Program-made: the position numbers and the translations under genes
Shown: positions 50,709 through 57,577 of the stretch, piece after piece
Position numbering within the stretch: the first letter of the stretch is position 1
How the letters are laid out: each line of letters opens with the position of its first letter
NCBI RefSeq assembly: GCF_023283895.1
Contig: NZ_JAKILB010000007.1
Coordinates: 186,001-250,000 of the forward strand
Length of the DNA: 64,000 bases
Origin: Shewanella pneumatophori
GTDB lineage: Bacteria; Pseudomonadota; Gammaproteobacteria; Enterobacterales; Shewanellaceae
Direction of reading: 5' to 3'
Notes under the pieces: generated by a model
What the model was told of the DNA's origin: nothing
Database searches by the model: none
What the model saw: the letters and a program-made list of their open reading frames with translations, nothing else

Positions 50709-51517
50709 GCAGGGGTAACTTCTTTTGTGACTATAGTGGTATCTTCTGCTTGCTCTTGTTGCGCTGCTGGTATTGCTTCTGCGGGTTGATAGTGACGCTC
50801 GACTGACTCATTAAAACCTTGCTTGCCTGCGCTATAAGTATCTTTGAAAATTTCACCGCTGTTAGTGACATTTTCTTTTACGTTTTGTGCAGTATGAGTT
50901 GCAGCATCTTTCACTTTTCCGCCGCCAGTTTTCAACATATCTCCGGCACCAGAAACAACATCAAACAGCTTACCGCGGACTTTATCGTTACTCAGTAATA
51001 AAGCAGCTGCAGCGCCAATCATTGCACCTTTCCAAAATTCTTTATCGTTCATGCCTAAACTCCCTAAAATATCTTTAAACATACCAGCATCTTCACCCAG
51101 AGCTTGTTCAAGCATTGCTTGTGCTTGCTCCATAAACTGACCGTTATCTTCAGTCGCTGGGTTGGGTTGGGCTGGTGGTACTTGGTGTGGAACATAAGTT
51201 GGATGCATCATATGTGGGTGATGACACATAGGATGGTAGCCATGTTGAGCAGCATAGAAGTGCGGTGGATAATACTGCGGTGGATATGGGTATTGCCCAT
51301 GACTTGGTGTCATGTGTGGCGGATAAAAGTTGGGAGGAGCCGCATGACCACTCGCTCCATGAGGCTGGCCATAATAAGTAGGAGGAACATAGCCAGGTGG
51401 ATATTGCTGGTTATGCGTTGCAAATTCCGCTTGCTGTTGTGACTCTGCCGAGGGCTCATTGGTCGAAGTTGCCTGATGTTGCGCCTGGTACCCCTCCGGT
51501 GAATAATAATGGCTCAT
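50705..51517 (-). CDS. His/Pro/Tyr-rich YtxH-like protein
   Basis: A 270-residue protein in two parts. Residues 1-120 are low-complexity and dominated by His, Pro, Tyr, Gln and Gly (YPPGYVPPTYYG, HGYHPMCHHPHMMHP). Residues 150-240 hold a glycine/alanine membrane helix (WKGAMIGAAAALLLSNDK) and amphipathic repeats (AGDMLKTGGGKVKDAATHTAQNVKENV) like YtxH or LEA-type proteins. It is paralogous to the 94-residue protein downstream. The His-rich tail may bind iron or condense. It overlaps neighbours by four bases on each side (ATGA). The function is not known. Confidence 0.75.
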   Translation of the reverse strand: MSHYYSPEGYQAQHQATSTNEPSAESQQQAEFATHNQQYPPGYVPPTYYGQPHGASGHAAPPNFYPPHMTPSHGQYPYPPQYYPPHFYAAQHGYHPMCHHPHMMHPTYVPHQVPPAQPNPATEDNGQFMEQAQAMLEQALGEDAGMFKDILGSLGMNDKEFWKGAMIGAAAALLLSNDKVRGKLFDVVSGAGDMLKTGGGKVKDAATHTAQNVKENVTNSGEIFKDTYSAGKQGFNESVERHYQPAEAIPAAQQEQAEDTTIVTKEVTPA

Positions 51518-51876
51518 TGGGTAATTCCTTCAGCTTGTAAATATTCAGCAAGCAGGTAATAAGCGTCTGCGACTCGATCATCTGACTCACCAAAAAGATC
51601 ATTTATGGTGGCAGCTGATACGAGTTCTGAGTTGTACTCAATGACTATACTGCCAGTTGACTTATTGAGCTTATAACTTAAAAAGGCTGGGATTTGAGCA
51701 ACCACCTCATCAACATCTTTTAAGTTATATTGCATGAGTTGGGCCATTAACCCGACTTTATATTTGAGACGAATACGCCCTGGTATGTGGTGTGCTATTT
51801 CCACCCAGCGTCTCATCTTCAGCACTTTTGTGAGATATTTATCCATCCAACCATTATACGAATGTGACACCAGCAT
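51514..51876 (-). CDS. Stand-alone HMA-like protein (no CxxC)
   Basis: A 120-residue protein, first in the coupled operon. Its middle, beginning EIAHHIPGRIRLKYKVG, aligns with the N-terminal domain of the ATPase in the same operon (IKHHIPGRIRFKL) and keeps the ferredoxin-like pattern down to GSIVIEYNSELV. The metal-binding CxxC of ordinary HMA domains is absent. The true start is unsure: no strong ribosome binding site precedes the first ATG, and ATGs at 51846 and 51816 remain possible. It could dock with or regulate the ATPase. Confidence 0.72.
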   Translation of the reverse strand: MLVSHSYNGWMDKYLTKVLKMRRWVEIAHHIPGRIRLKYKVGLMAQLMQYNLKDVDEVVAQIPAFLSYKLNKSTGSIVIEYNSELVSAATINDLFGESDDRVADAYYLLAEYLQAEGITQ

Positions 51877-52067
51877 ATTTTGTTTGAGATCACGTTTCTG
51901 CTGAGTTATTTACAGCTTTTATACCGTGTTATAATTAATTTAGTAGCCTGATAACATTAGTGATTTCTTATTTTTGTTGCAGAGTCATTTACCTTAGGTG
52001 CTTTTGTTTATTTAAACGATTTGTCTACTTTACGTGCACTATAAAGCAGTGATAATATTCATTGGAA

Positions 52068-52082
52068 TGATAATGATTATCA
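52068..52082. promoter_or_regulatory. Perfect Fur box (7-1-7)
   Basis: TGATAATGATTATCA is an exact inverted repeat with 7-base arms around a central G, identical to the 7-1-7 Fur consensus core. It sits 18 bases before the start of the plus-strand HMA-like gene and about 190 bases before the minus-strand operon. This predicts Fe2+-Fur repression of the plus-strand gene and possibly of the operon. Confidence 0.85.
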
Positions 52083-52100
52083 ATTAAAGAGGCTGCGCTA

Positions 52101-52460
52101 ATGAGTGTATATGTCCACAAGACAAAGCAAAGATTAAGGGTTCGCTCTGCTTTTATTCGTACTAACAGACAAGCGGTAGAGACGTTGCTCGAACAATTGC
52201 AGCAGATTGAGGCTGTTAAACATATAAAGCATCAATTGCACGCTGGATCGGTTGCAATCACTTTTGATGATAAAGATATTAGCTGTGAGGATTTACTCGG
52301 TATTCTCGAAAGTCATGGATGGTTGGAGCAAGATCAGCCACGTTCTTTTATAGAAAATGCTGCCATTGTTGGTACCAAAACGTTAGTAAAAGGCATAGCC
52401 GGCATTGCGTTATCACGACTTGTTGGCCCTTCTTTTAGTCGAGTAATCTTGAACGCCTAA
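52101..52460 (+). CDS. HMA-like protein under Fur control
   Basis: A 119-residue protein with AGAGG upstream. The N-terminal domain (about 5-75) has the beta-alpha-beta pattern VHKTKQRLRVRSAF ... HAGSVAITFDDKDISCEDLLGIL, the same fold as the other two HMA-like domains in the cluster and again without CxxC. The C-terminal third contains a glycine-rich hydrophobic segment (VKGIAGIALSRLVG), probably a membrane anchor. A perfect Fur box overlaps its promoter region, so it should be expressed in low iron. It is divergent from the five-gene operon. Confidence 0.73.
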   Translation: MSVYVHKTKQRLRVRSAFIRTNRQAVETLLEQLQQIEAVKHIKHQLHAGSVAITFDDKDISCEDLLGILESHGWLEQDQPRSFIENAAIVGTKTLVKGIAGIALSRLVGPSFSRVILNA

Positions 52461-52489
52461 GTTTGAGCTAATTAGCAACTAGGTTGCCA

Positions 52490-52927
52490 CTAAAGATTGA
52501 TATTGAGTTTCTTGGCGGCGCACTTACAATTGCCTCCCATTTTTGCTGGACAGCGTTTACAGGGGGGAGACTTTAGTGGGATTTGCAAGATAGACACTGA
52601 CTTTTTCGGCATCATCTTTATCGACGTTACCGCTGGTAAATTAGCATCCGTGGCAGGTTGGATAGGAGGCCTCGTAGCTTCCCTAGCTTGATTGACAGAA
52701 ATGCCATCATTTAGCCACGAAAGGATAGGCGACAAAGGTGGAGTGAGCTCTTGAACAACATTGCCAATGACTTTGTATGAGAGTTGATTAAGCTCTGCGG
52801 ATAAATTTGGCGAGATGTGCAGCTTTTTATCGTTATTAGCTGCGAGTGAGTTAAGTTGTTTCAGTGAACGACTACTGACTTTTTTGCTTTTCTTTATCAG
52901 TTTTTTTAGCGCACTTTTAGAGCCCAT
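52490..52927 (-). CDS. Basic protein with Cys-rich C-terminus
   Basis: A 145-residue protein, Lys/Ser-rich at its N-terminus (GSKSALKKLIKKSKKVSSRS) and ending in the cluster PCKRCPAKMGGNCKCAAKK, four Cys in 13 residues, which could bind a metal ion. The ATG used follows a weak GGTGG; a TTG 14 codons earlier (52969) is possible and would add a hydrophobic start. It is convergent with the Fur-controlled HMA-like gene and has a Fur-like sequence in its own upstream region. I do not recognise the family; its place suggests a part of the iron system. Confidence 0.62.
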   Translation of the reverse strand: MGSKSALKKLIKKSKKVSSRSLKQLNSLAANNDKKLHISPNLSAELNQLSYKVIGNVVQELTPPLSPILSWLNDGISVNQAREATRPPIQPATDANLPAVTSIKMMPKKSVSILQIPLKSPPCKRCPAKMGGNCKCAAKKLNINL

Positions 52928-52981
52928 GACGACCACCAATCTGATTATGTTGTCGACATAAAATAGCAAATTTCCAGCTCT

Positions 52982-53003
52982 AAATAAATACCATTCTCAT
53001 TTA
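52982..53003 (-). promoter_or_regulatory. Candidate Fur box, imperfect
   Basis: The minus strand reads AATGAGAATGGTATTTATT. The left half AATGAGAAT is a common Fur half-site; the right half matches at about five of nine positions. It lies about 60 bases upstream of the Cys-rich protein gene. Confidence 0.4.
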
Positions 53004-53256
53004 CCTATTTGGCTAGCCTTGATTTTCTTGGGGAAATCTTCAGTTGTATGGAGTTTTTGGAAAAGAAGCGTACGGGTGTATAATGCACGTCCATTTTTCT
53101 ATGCGAATATCCCATAACTTTTAAAGCTAACTCTTCATTGAGTAATGAGCTCATCAAATGATTTGACCTTGCTAAACTGAGTATACAGCTAGCTTGCAGT
53201 TAAATATTGAGGAAAAGCATCGCTAGATTGAATTTAATATTGAAATGAAGAGTTAA

Positions 53257-54273
53257 ATGAAATCACAAGTAAGTCAAAAGGTTGGTTCAAACATTATGCC
53301 GATTAATCGCACATTTTCCATTGCGCCCATGCTGGATTGGACGGATAAACATTATCGTTATTTTGCCCGTTTGATGTCTTCGCAGACGTTGCTGTATACC
53401 GAAATGGTGACGACTGGTGCGATATTGCATGGTCGCGGCGATTACCTTGCTTATAATCAAGAAGAGCATCCACTTGCATTGCAACTTGGTGGTTCAAACC
53501 CAACGGATCTAGCTGCCTGCGCTAAGCTTGCTGCGGAGCGTGGTTATGATGAAATCAACCTGAACGTAGGTTGTCCATCAGATAGAGTGCAAAATGGTCG
53601 CTTTGGCGCATGTCTGATGGCGGAGCCAGAGTTAGTGGCTGAGTGTGTATCAGCCATGAAGCAAGTGGTCGATATTCCTGTTACCGTAAAAACACGCATC
53701 GGTATTGATGAGCAAGATAGCTATGAGTTCCTCACTCAGCTGATTGATACGGTAAAAGCTGCTGGCTGTGAAGAGTTTATTATTCACGCCCGTAAAGCAT
53801 GGCTACAAGGCTTGAGTCCGAAAGAGAACCGTGAGATCCCACCATTAGATTATGAGCGTGTATATCAATTAAAGCGTGATTATCCTGAGCTGAATATCTC
53901 GATTAACGGCGGCGTTAAAACACTAGAAGAGTGTCAAACTCACCTAGCACAGCTTGATGGTGTGATGGTTGGTCGTGAGGCTTATCAAAACCCGTATATC
54001 CTGGCTGAAGTAGACCAAAAGCTTTGTGGTCTAAACACGCCAGTATTGAGCCGTGATGAAGTGTTAGAAAAGCTGTTGCCGTATATTGAGACTCATCTTA
54101 AGCAAGGTGGACGTCTTAACCATATTTCGCGCCATATTATTGGGCTTTATCAAGGCGAAGTCGGTTCACGTATTTGGCGCCGATATATCAGTGAAAATGC
54201 CCATAAGCAAGGCGCTGGTATTGAAGTCATTACTCAAGCTCGCGCAGCTATGGATGACATTGTTAGCTTGTAA
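53257..54273 (+). CDS. dusA: tRNA-dihydrouridine synthase DusA
   Basis: A 338-residue FMN enzyme that reduces uridines 20/20a in the D-loop of tRNAs. Family motifs are plain: [14 protein letters not shown], the catalytic Cys in [40 protein letters not shown] (read in part) and SINGG. The C-terminal helical recognition domain is complete. A second ATG at 53296 would also leave the fold intact; neither start has a strong ribosome binding site. It is a core gene that marks the right boundary of the iron cluster. Confidence 0.94.
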   Translation: MKSQVSQKVGSNIMPINRTFSIAPMLDWTDKHYRYFARLMSSQTLLYTEMVTTGAILHGRGDYLAYNQEEHPLALQLGGSNPTDLAACAKLAAERGYDEINLNVGCPSDRVQNGRFGACLMAEPELVAECVSAMKQVVDIPVTVKTRIGIDEQDSYEFLTQLIDTVKAAGCEEFIIHARKAWLQGLSPKENREIPPLDYERVYQLKRDYPELNISINGGVKTLEECQTHLAQLDGVMVGREAYQNPYILAEVDQKLCGLNTPVLSRDEVLEKLLPYIETHLKQGGRLNHISRHIIGLYQGEVGSRIWRRYISENAHKQGAGIEVITQARAAMDDIVSL

Positions 54274-54285
54274 TTGTGTTCACTT

Positions 54286-54322
54286 AGTGAAATTCACCAG
54301 TGCATGGTGAGTTTCACTATTA
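54286..54322 (+). terminator. Terminator after dusA
   Basis: AGTGAAA-TTCACCA pairs with TGGTGA-GTTTCACT around a GTGCA loop, followed by ATTATCTTTT. Confidence 0.6.
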
Positions 54323-54415
54323 TCTTTTACTGTTTAAATATTCCTCATCGTTTCCCTTCTCGTTGTTTTACCTTCAATCCTTTTTTAAACAATGCCTTAG
54401 ATTCGAAATTGAAAG

Positions 54416-54432
54416 TTGGCACGCTGCTTGTA
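54416..54432 (+). promoter_or_regulatory. Sigma-54-like promoter of the small pspC operon
   Basis: TTGGCACGCTGCTTGTA matches the -24/-12 consensus TTGGCACGNNNNTTGCA at all fixed positions but one (TTGTA for TTGCA). The spacing of GG to G(C/T), ten bases, is right. It lies about 100 bases before the first gene of the operon. Confidence 0.6.
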
Positions 54433-54531
54433 TTACCTTATGTGTAATTTAGGAATGTGTAATAAAGACATCTAAAGATTAGAGTCCCGCACATAAATAT
54501 ACATTTAGGCAAACTCGAAAAGGAATCCATT

Positions 54532-54840
54532 ATGTTTAACTCAACTGTATCTAAAACTCTTAAAGCTTTTTTACTTACTGCGGTAATGCTTGGTGTTAGC
54601 ACAACTGCTCATGCTGATAATGCTTTAATCACAGATGTGACTAAAAACATTGAGCAAAATATCTCATCACAAATGCAGGAGATGATTAATTCAGCACAAA
54701 CCGAATTAAGTCTTTCTATCCAGTCACAGATGTCTGAATTGATGTTCGATATGGACGCAGAGCAAGAGCTTGCTAACAAGCAAAAAGCGACAAAGCAAAA
54801 TGAGCAAGCATTGGTAACAACAGCTATAACTAAGGACTAA
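54532..54840 (+). CDS. Small secreted protein with coiled-coil tail
   Basis: A 102-residue protein with AAAGGAA-type ribosome binding site and a clear signal peptide (cleavage near AHA, residue 28). The mature 75 residues are Gln/Glu/Ser-rich and helical (NISSQMQEMINSAQTELSLSIQSQM read in part), probably a short periplasmic coiled coil. No family recognised. It is first in a compact set with a 35-residue membrane peptide and a PspC-like protein, behind a sigma-54-like promoter. A role in envelope stress is suggested by this context only. Confidence 0.7.
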   Translation: MFNSTVSKTLKAFLLTAVMLGVSTTAHADNALITDVTKNIEQNISSQMQEMINSAQTELSLSIQSQMSELMFDMDAEQELANKQKATKQNEQALVTTAITKD

Positions 54841-54842
54841 TT

Positions 54843-54950
54843 ATGTGGTTCTTTGCTCAGTTTATTGCAATGTTATTGTTACCGATTATTAGTTTAGTCA
54901 TGTTTGCTTGCTTAGTGTGCTCACTGGAATGGCACAAATTGGAAGATTAA
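54843..54950 (+). CDS. 35-residue membrane peptide
   Basis: A tiny ORF starting two bases after the previous stop with AAGGA six bases upstream, which strongly supports translation. It encodes one membrane helix (FAQFIAMLLLPIISLVMFA) and a short polar end (LEWHKLED). The size and helix recall a shortened PspB, and the next gene is PspC-like, but similarity to PspB cannot be shown from so short a chain. Confidence 0.6.
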   Translation: MWFFAQFIAMLLLPIISLVMFACLVCSLEWHKLED

Positions 54951-54967
54951 AAACAAGGGAGTTTGAA

Positions 54968-55168
54968 ATGGTTAATTTTGTTGAACGTTTAAAAGATCCT
55001 CGCTCGATGGTATGTGGCGTAACCGCTGCAATGGCTGATAAGTTTGAGTGGTCTTGCATGTGGACCCGAGTGGTATGTGCAGTAGCGATATTTTGTAATC
55101 CTGCAATGGGATTATTAGTCTACTTTGTATTAGCTTTGGTATTACCTAAGTGGCAAAAGCCTTGCTAA
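54968..55168 (+). CDS. PspC-domain membrane protein
   Basis: A 66-residue protein starting after AGGGAG. It is almost only a PspC domain: LKDPRSMVCGVTAAMADKFEW, then a membrane hairpin ending in VYFVLALVLPKW. PspC proteins sense envelope stress at the inner membrane and relieve PspA inhibition of PspF, the sigma-54 activator. No pspA, pspB or pspF is adjacent. The upstream sigma-54-like promoter fits psp-type control. Confidence 0.8.
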   Translation: MVNFVERLKDPRSMVCGVTAAMADKFEWSCMWTRVVCAVAIFCNPAMGLLVYFVLALVLPKWQKPC

Positions 55169-55203
55169 TGAATTGCTCTAATAATGAAAACGAGGATACT
55201 CAT

Positions 55204-55317
55204 ATGCAAATTGAACCCTCCAACCGTTATCAAGCAAGTCGTAAACTTTGTAGTGATAATATTAGATTAAAGCGGATGCTATCCGGTATTTTACTAGCAT
55301 CCGCATCTAGCAACTGA
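55204..55317 (+). CDS. Possible 37-residue peptide, PspC-like remnant
   Basis: A short ORF with GAGG eight bases before ATG. The sequence RKLCSDNIRLKRMLSGIL weakly resembles the start of a PspC domain (RKLxRDxxxxxIxGV), so it may be a truncated second PspC gene. It contains a perfect 10-bp hairpin (GCGGATGCTA/TAGCATCCGC) in its coding part, which argues that the DNA may serve mainly as a terminator. Weakly supported. Confidence 0.3.
   Translation: MQIEPSNRYQASRKLCSDNIRLKRMLSGILLASASSN
55268..55305 (-). terminator. Hairpin after the enoyl-CoA hydratase-like gene
   Basis: Perfect 10-bp arms GCGGATGCTA (55272-55281) and TAGCATCCGC (55295-55304) around a 13-base loop. On the minus strand it is followed by TTTAATCT, a weak T tract. 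Confidence 0.5.
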
Positions 55318-55337
55318 TTAAGCTTAATCTTTACAGT

Positions 55338-56075
55338 TTAGCGCTTTAAAAATGCAGCGAATCGCGCTTTAGCCTCATCACTTGCTAGTCTTTGCTCAAA
55401 TTCCAGCAATTCTTTTTCCATCTGCTTACGAACATCTTCTCTATTATAGCGAATTAATTTCTTAGTCGTTTGCAATGATATTGGTGGCAGTGAAGCTAAT
55501 TGATGCGCACGTTTCAGGGCGTAATCAAAAACCGTATCGCTGGCGATAACCTCATTTATGAGGCCAAATTCATGTGCCGCATTAGCATCAAAGCTTTCAC
55601 CAAGCATTAATAGTTCACTAGCTTTGGTTTGGCCAACAACTTGCGGTAGTAATAGGCTCGCACCAGCCTCAGGAACGAGTGCTAGTTGCACAAAAGGCAG
55701 TTGAAATTTAGCGCTATTATCAGCGTAAACTAAATCACAATGTAGCAGCATGGTTGTGCCAATGCCTACGGCGGCCCCCGTCACTGCGGCCACAACAGGT
55801 TTTTGTAAGTCTAATAGGCAAAAAAGAAAACGAAAAGCAGGATGATCTGCGCCTAAGCCACTATTTTGTAAAAAGTCAGCGACGTCATTACCTGAGGTGA
55901 AACAATCTGCTTGGCCACGAAACATAAAGGCTCGAATTTCATTGTCCGACTCGCCTTGGATAAGGTATTCTGTTAGCTGTGTATACATTTGTAGGTTAAG
56001 CGCATTGCGTTTATCCGGGCGATTAAACGTAATGACCCTTACGCCATTGTCGTCCCTAACTTGAATCGTGCTCAT
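55338..56075 (-). CDS. Enoyl-CoA hydratase/isomerase family protein
   Basis: A 245-residue crotonase-fold protein. The oxyanion-hole segments are present: RGQADCFTSGNDVADFL and AAVTGAAVGIGTTMLLHCDLVYAD (read in part), and FVQLALVPEAGASLLLPQVVG supplies an active-site acidic residue of the isomerase type. It probably acts on an acyl-CoA in the cytoplasm; the substrate is not evident. No beta-oxidation partner adjoins it. Its start overlaps no gene, but the divergent PCuAC gene begins within 50 bases. Confidence 0.88.
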   Translation of the reverse strand: MSTIQVRDDNGVRVITFNRPDKRNALNLQMYTQLTEYLIQGESDNEIRAFMFRGQADCFTSGNDVADFLQNSGLGADHPAFRFLFCLLDLQKPVVAAVTGAAVGIGTTMLLHCDLVYADNSAKFQLPFVQLALVPEAGASLLLPQVVGQTKASELLMLGESFDANAAHEFGLINEVIASDTVFDYALKRAHQLASLPPISLQTTKKLIRYNREDVRKQMEKELLEFEQRLASDEAKARFAAFLKR

Positions 56076-56108
56076 TCGTTATGTCCTCATTCTGCGAATT
56101 GGGTTTAC

Positions 56109-56591
56109 ATGGAGTTTATGACATTGAAACGAATATTCAAACAACTGTTTAACATCGGCCTGTTAAGTTGCCTTTCATTCACAACCATGGCGCAGGTGGT
56201 GCTTGTTGATGGCTACGTACGCGCTATGCCAGCTACCGTGCCAAACACCGCAGCCTATCTCACTTTAGAAAATCATGGTGCAGCTACTCGCTTAGTCGCA
56301 GTTGAAGCCCCTTTTGCCAAAGAAGCTCAACTACATACGTTGATTGAAGAAAATGGCGTGATAAAAATGCGCCAAGTATCAGGCTTTGATATAGACTCTC
56401 ATGCAAGTTTAATTCTGTCTGAATCTGGAAATCATATTATGTTGATGGGATTACTGTCGCCTTTAGAGGTGGACTCTAGTGTTGCTATGACATTGAAGTT
56501 TGCTGATGGCACAGAGCAACAGATTAATCTGCCGGTGAAAAAGCAAGCCAGCACAAGTGATGCTGAACATCACCATCATCACCACCATTAA
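56109..56591 (+). CDS. Periplasmic copper chaperone PCu(A)C with His tail
   Basis: A 160-residue protein (157 if started at the ATG at 56118, which has GGAG very close). A signal peptide ends near TMAQ. The PCu(A)C domain shows the Cu(I) ligand pattern H...M...H.M, read as LHTLIEENGVIKM and GNHIMLMGLL. It ends in seven consecutive His (EHHHHHHH), an added metal-binding tail. Such proteins deliver Cu to the CuA/CuB sites of cytochrome oxidase. It starts a short plus-strand set with a DUF2333 gene 12 bases downstream. Confidence 0.88.
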   Translation: MEFMTLKRIFKQLFNIGLLSCLSFTTMAQVVLVDGYVRAMPATVPNTAAYLTLENHGAATRLVAVEAPFAKEAQLHTLIEENGVIKMRQVSGFDIDSHASLILSESGNHIMLMGLLSPLEVDSSVAMTLKFADGTEQQINLPVKKQASTSDAEHHHHHHH

Positions 56592-56603
56592 GGAGTAAAT
56601 ACG

Positions 56604-57575
56604 ATGCAAGTGACATGGAAAAAGGTCTTGGCCGCGATAGCAGTCGTGTTCTTTATTGGTTATCTGATTAGCATTTGGTGGAGTGTAGAGCCTGATCCTA
56701 TTGAACAAACCGTTTATAGCCAAGACAACAATCAGCAAGTGGTTGGTTATGCCACTACGACTTCACTTATTTTGACTGTTGAAGCGCTACTCGATAAGTC
56801 GGGAGGATGGCTTTCTAACGATGTCACACCACCGTCAATCTTTATGGATAATATGCCTGCATTCGAGTTTGGTGCTATTGAGCAAGCCCGCGATTTAGCG
56901 TTAATTATGCGTAAAGAATTTAGTCGCTCGCAATCGCAATCAACGGCTGATAAAGATTTATTAGCCGCGCACTCAAAACTTAATATTGAGCATACAAGCT
57001 GGTTGGTGCCAAGCGCTGAGAGTGAGTACCGCGATGCGATTAAGTTACTTAAGCTTTACCGCGCTCGAATGATGGCAACTGAAAATGCAGATGCTCAGTT
57101 TTATGCGCGTGCCGACAACCTTAATGAGTGGCTGAAAGAGGTGCAAAAGCGCTTAGGCAGCATGTCGCAGCGACTATCGGCAAGCGTAGGTCAAGAGCGT
57201 CTAAATACCGACTTGTCAGGCGATAGTTCTGCTAGGCAGTCAACGCCAGGTTTTGGTATGCAAGAGATTAAAACCAGCTGGTGGAAAATTGATGATGTGT
57301 TTTATGAAACGCGCGGCGCGACATGGGCACTGCTTAATTTCATGAAAGCAATTGAAGTTGATTTTGCTGATGTATTACAAAAGAAAAATGCTCAAGTTAG
57401 TCTACGTCAGATTATTCGTGAGCTAGAAGAAACACAACAACCTGTATGGAGCCCAATGATCCTTAATGGTTCTGGGTTTGGGGTTGTCGCTAATCACTCC
57501 TTGGTGATGGCAAACTACATCTCCCGCGCAAATGCTGCGGTTATCGATTTAACTAACTTATTGACTCAAGGTTAA
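56604..57575 (+). CDS. DUF2333 inner-membrane protein
   Basis: A 323-residue protein with one N-terminal membrane helix (about 8-27) and a large periplasmic helical domain of the DUF2333 family (GGWLSNDVTPPSIFMDNMP, WWKIDDVFYETRGATWALL). The family is common in marine gammaproteobacteria and has no known function. GGAG precedes the start. It follows the PCuAC gene closely and is followed after two bases by a barrel-protein gene, so the three probably form one operon. Confidence 0.85.
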   Translation: MQVTWKKVLAAIAVVFFIGYLISIWWSVEPDPIEQTVYSQDNNQQVVGYATTTSLILTVEALLDKSGGWLSNDVTPPSIFMDNMPAFEFGAIEQARDLALIMRKEFSRSQSQSTADKDLLAAHSKLNIEHTSWLVPSAESEYRDAIKLLKLYRARMMATENADAQFYARADNLNEWLKEVQKRLGSMSQRLSASVGQERLNTDLSGDSSARQSTPGFGMQEIKTSWWKIDDVFYETRGATWALLNFMKAIEVDFADVLQKKNAQVSLRQIIRELEETQQPVWSPMILNGSGFGVVANHSLVMANYISRANAAVIDLTNLLTQG

Positions 57576-57577
57576 CT

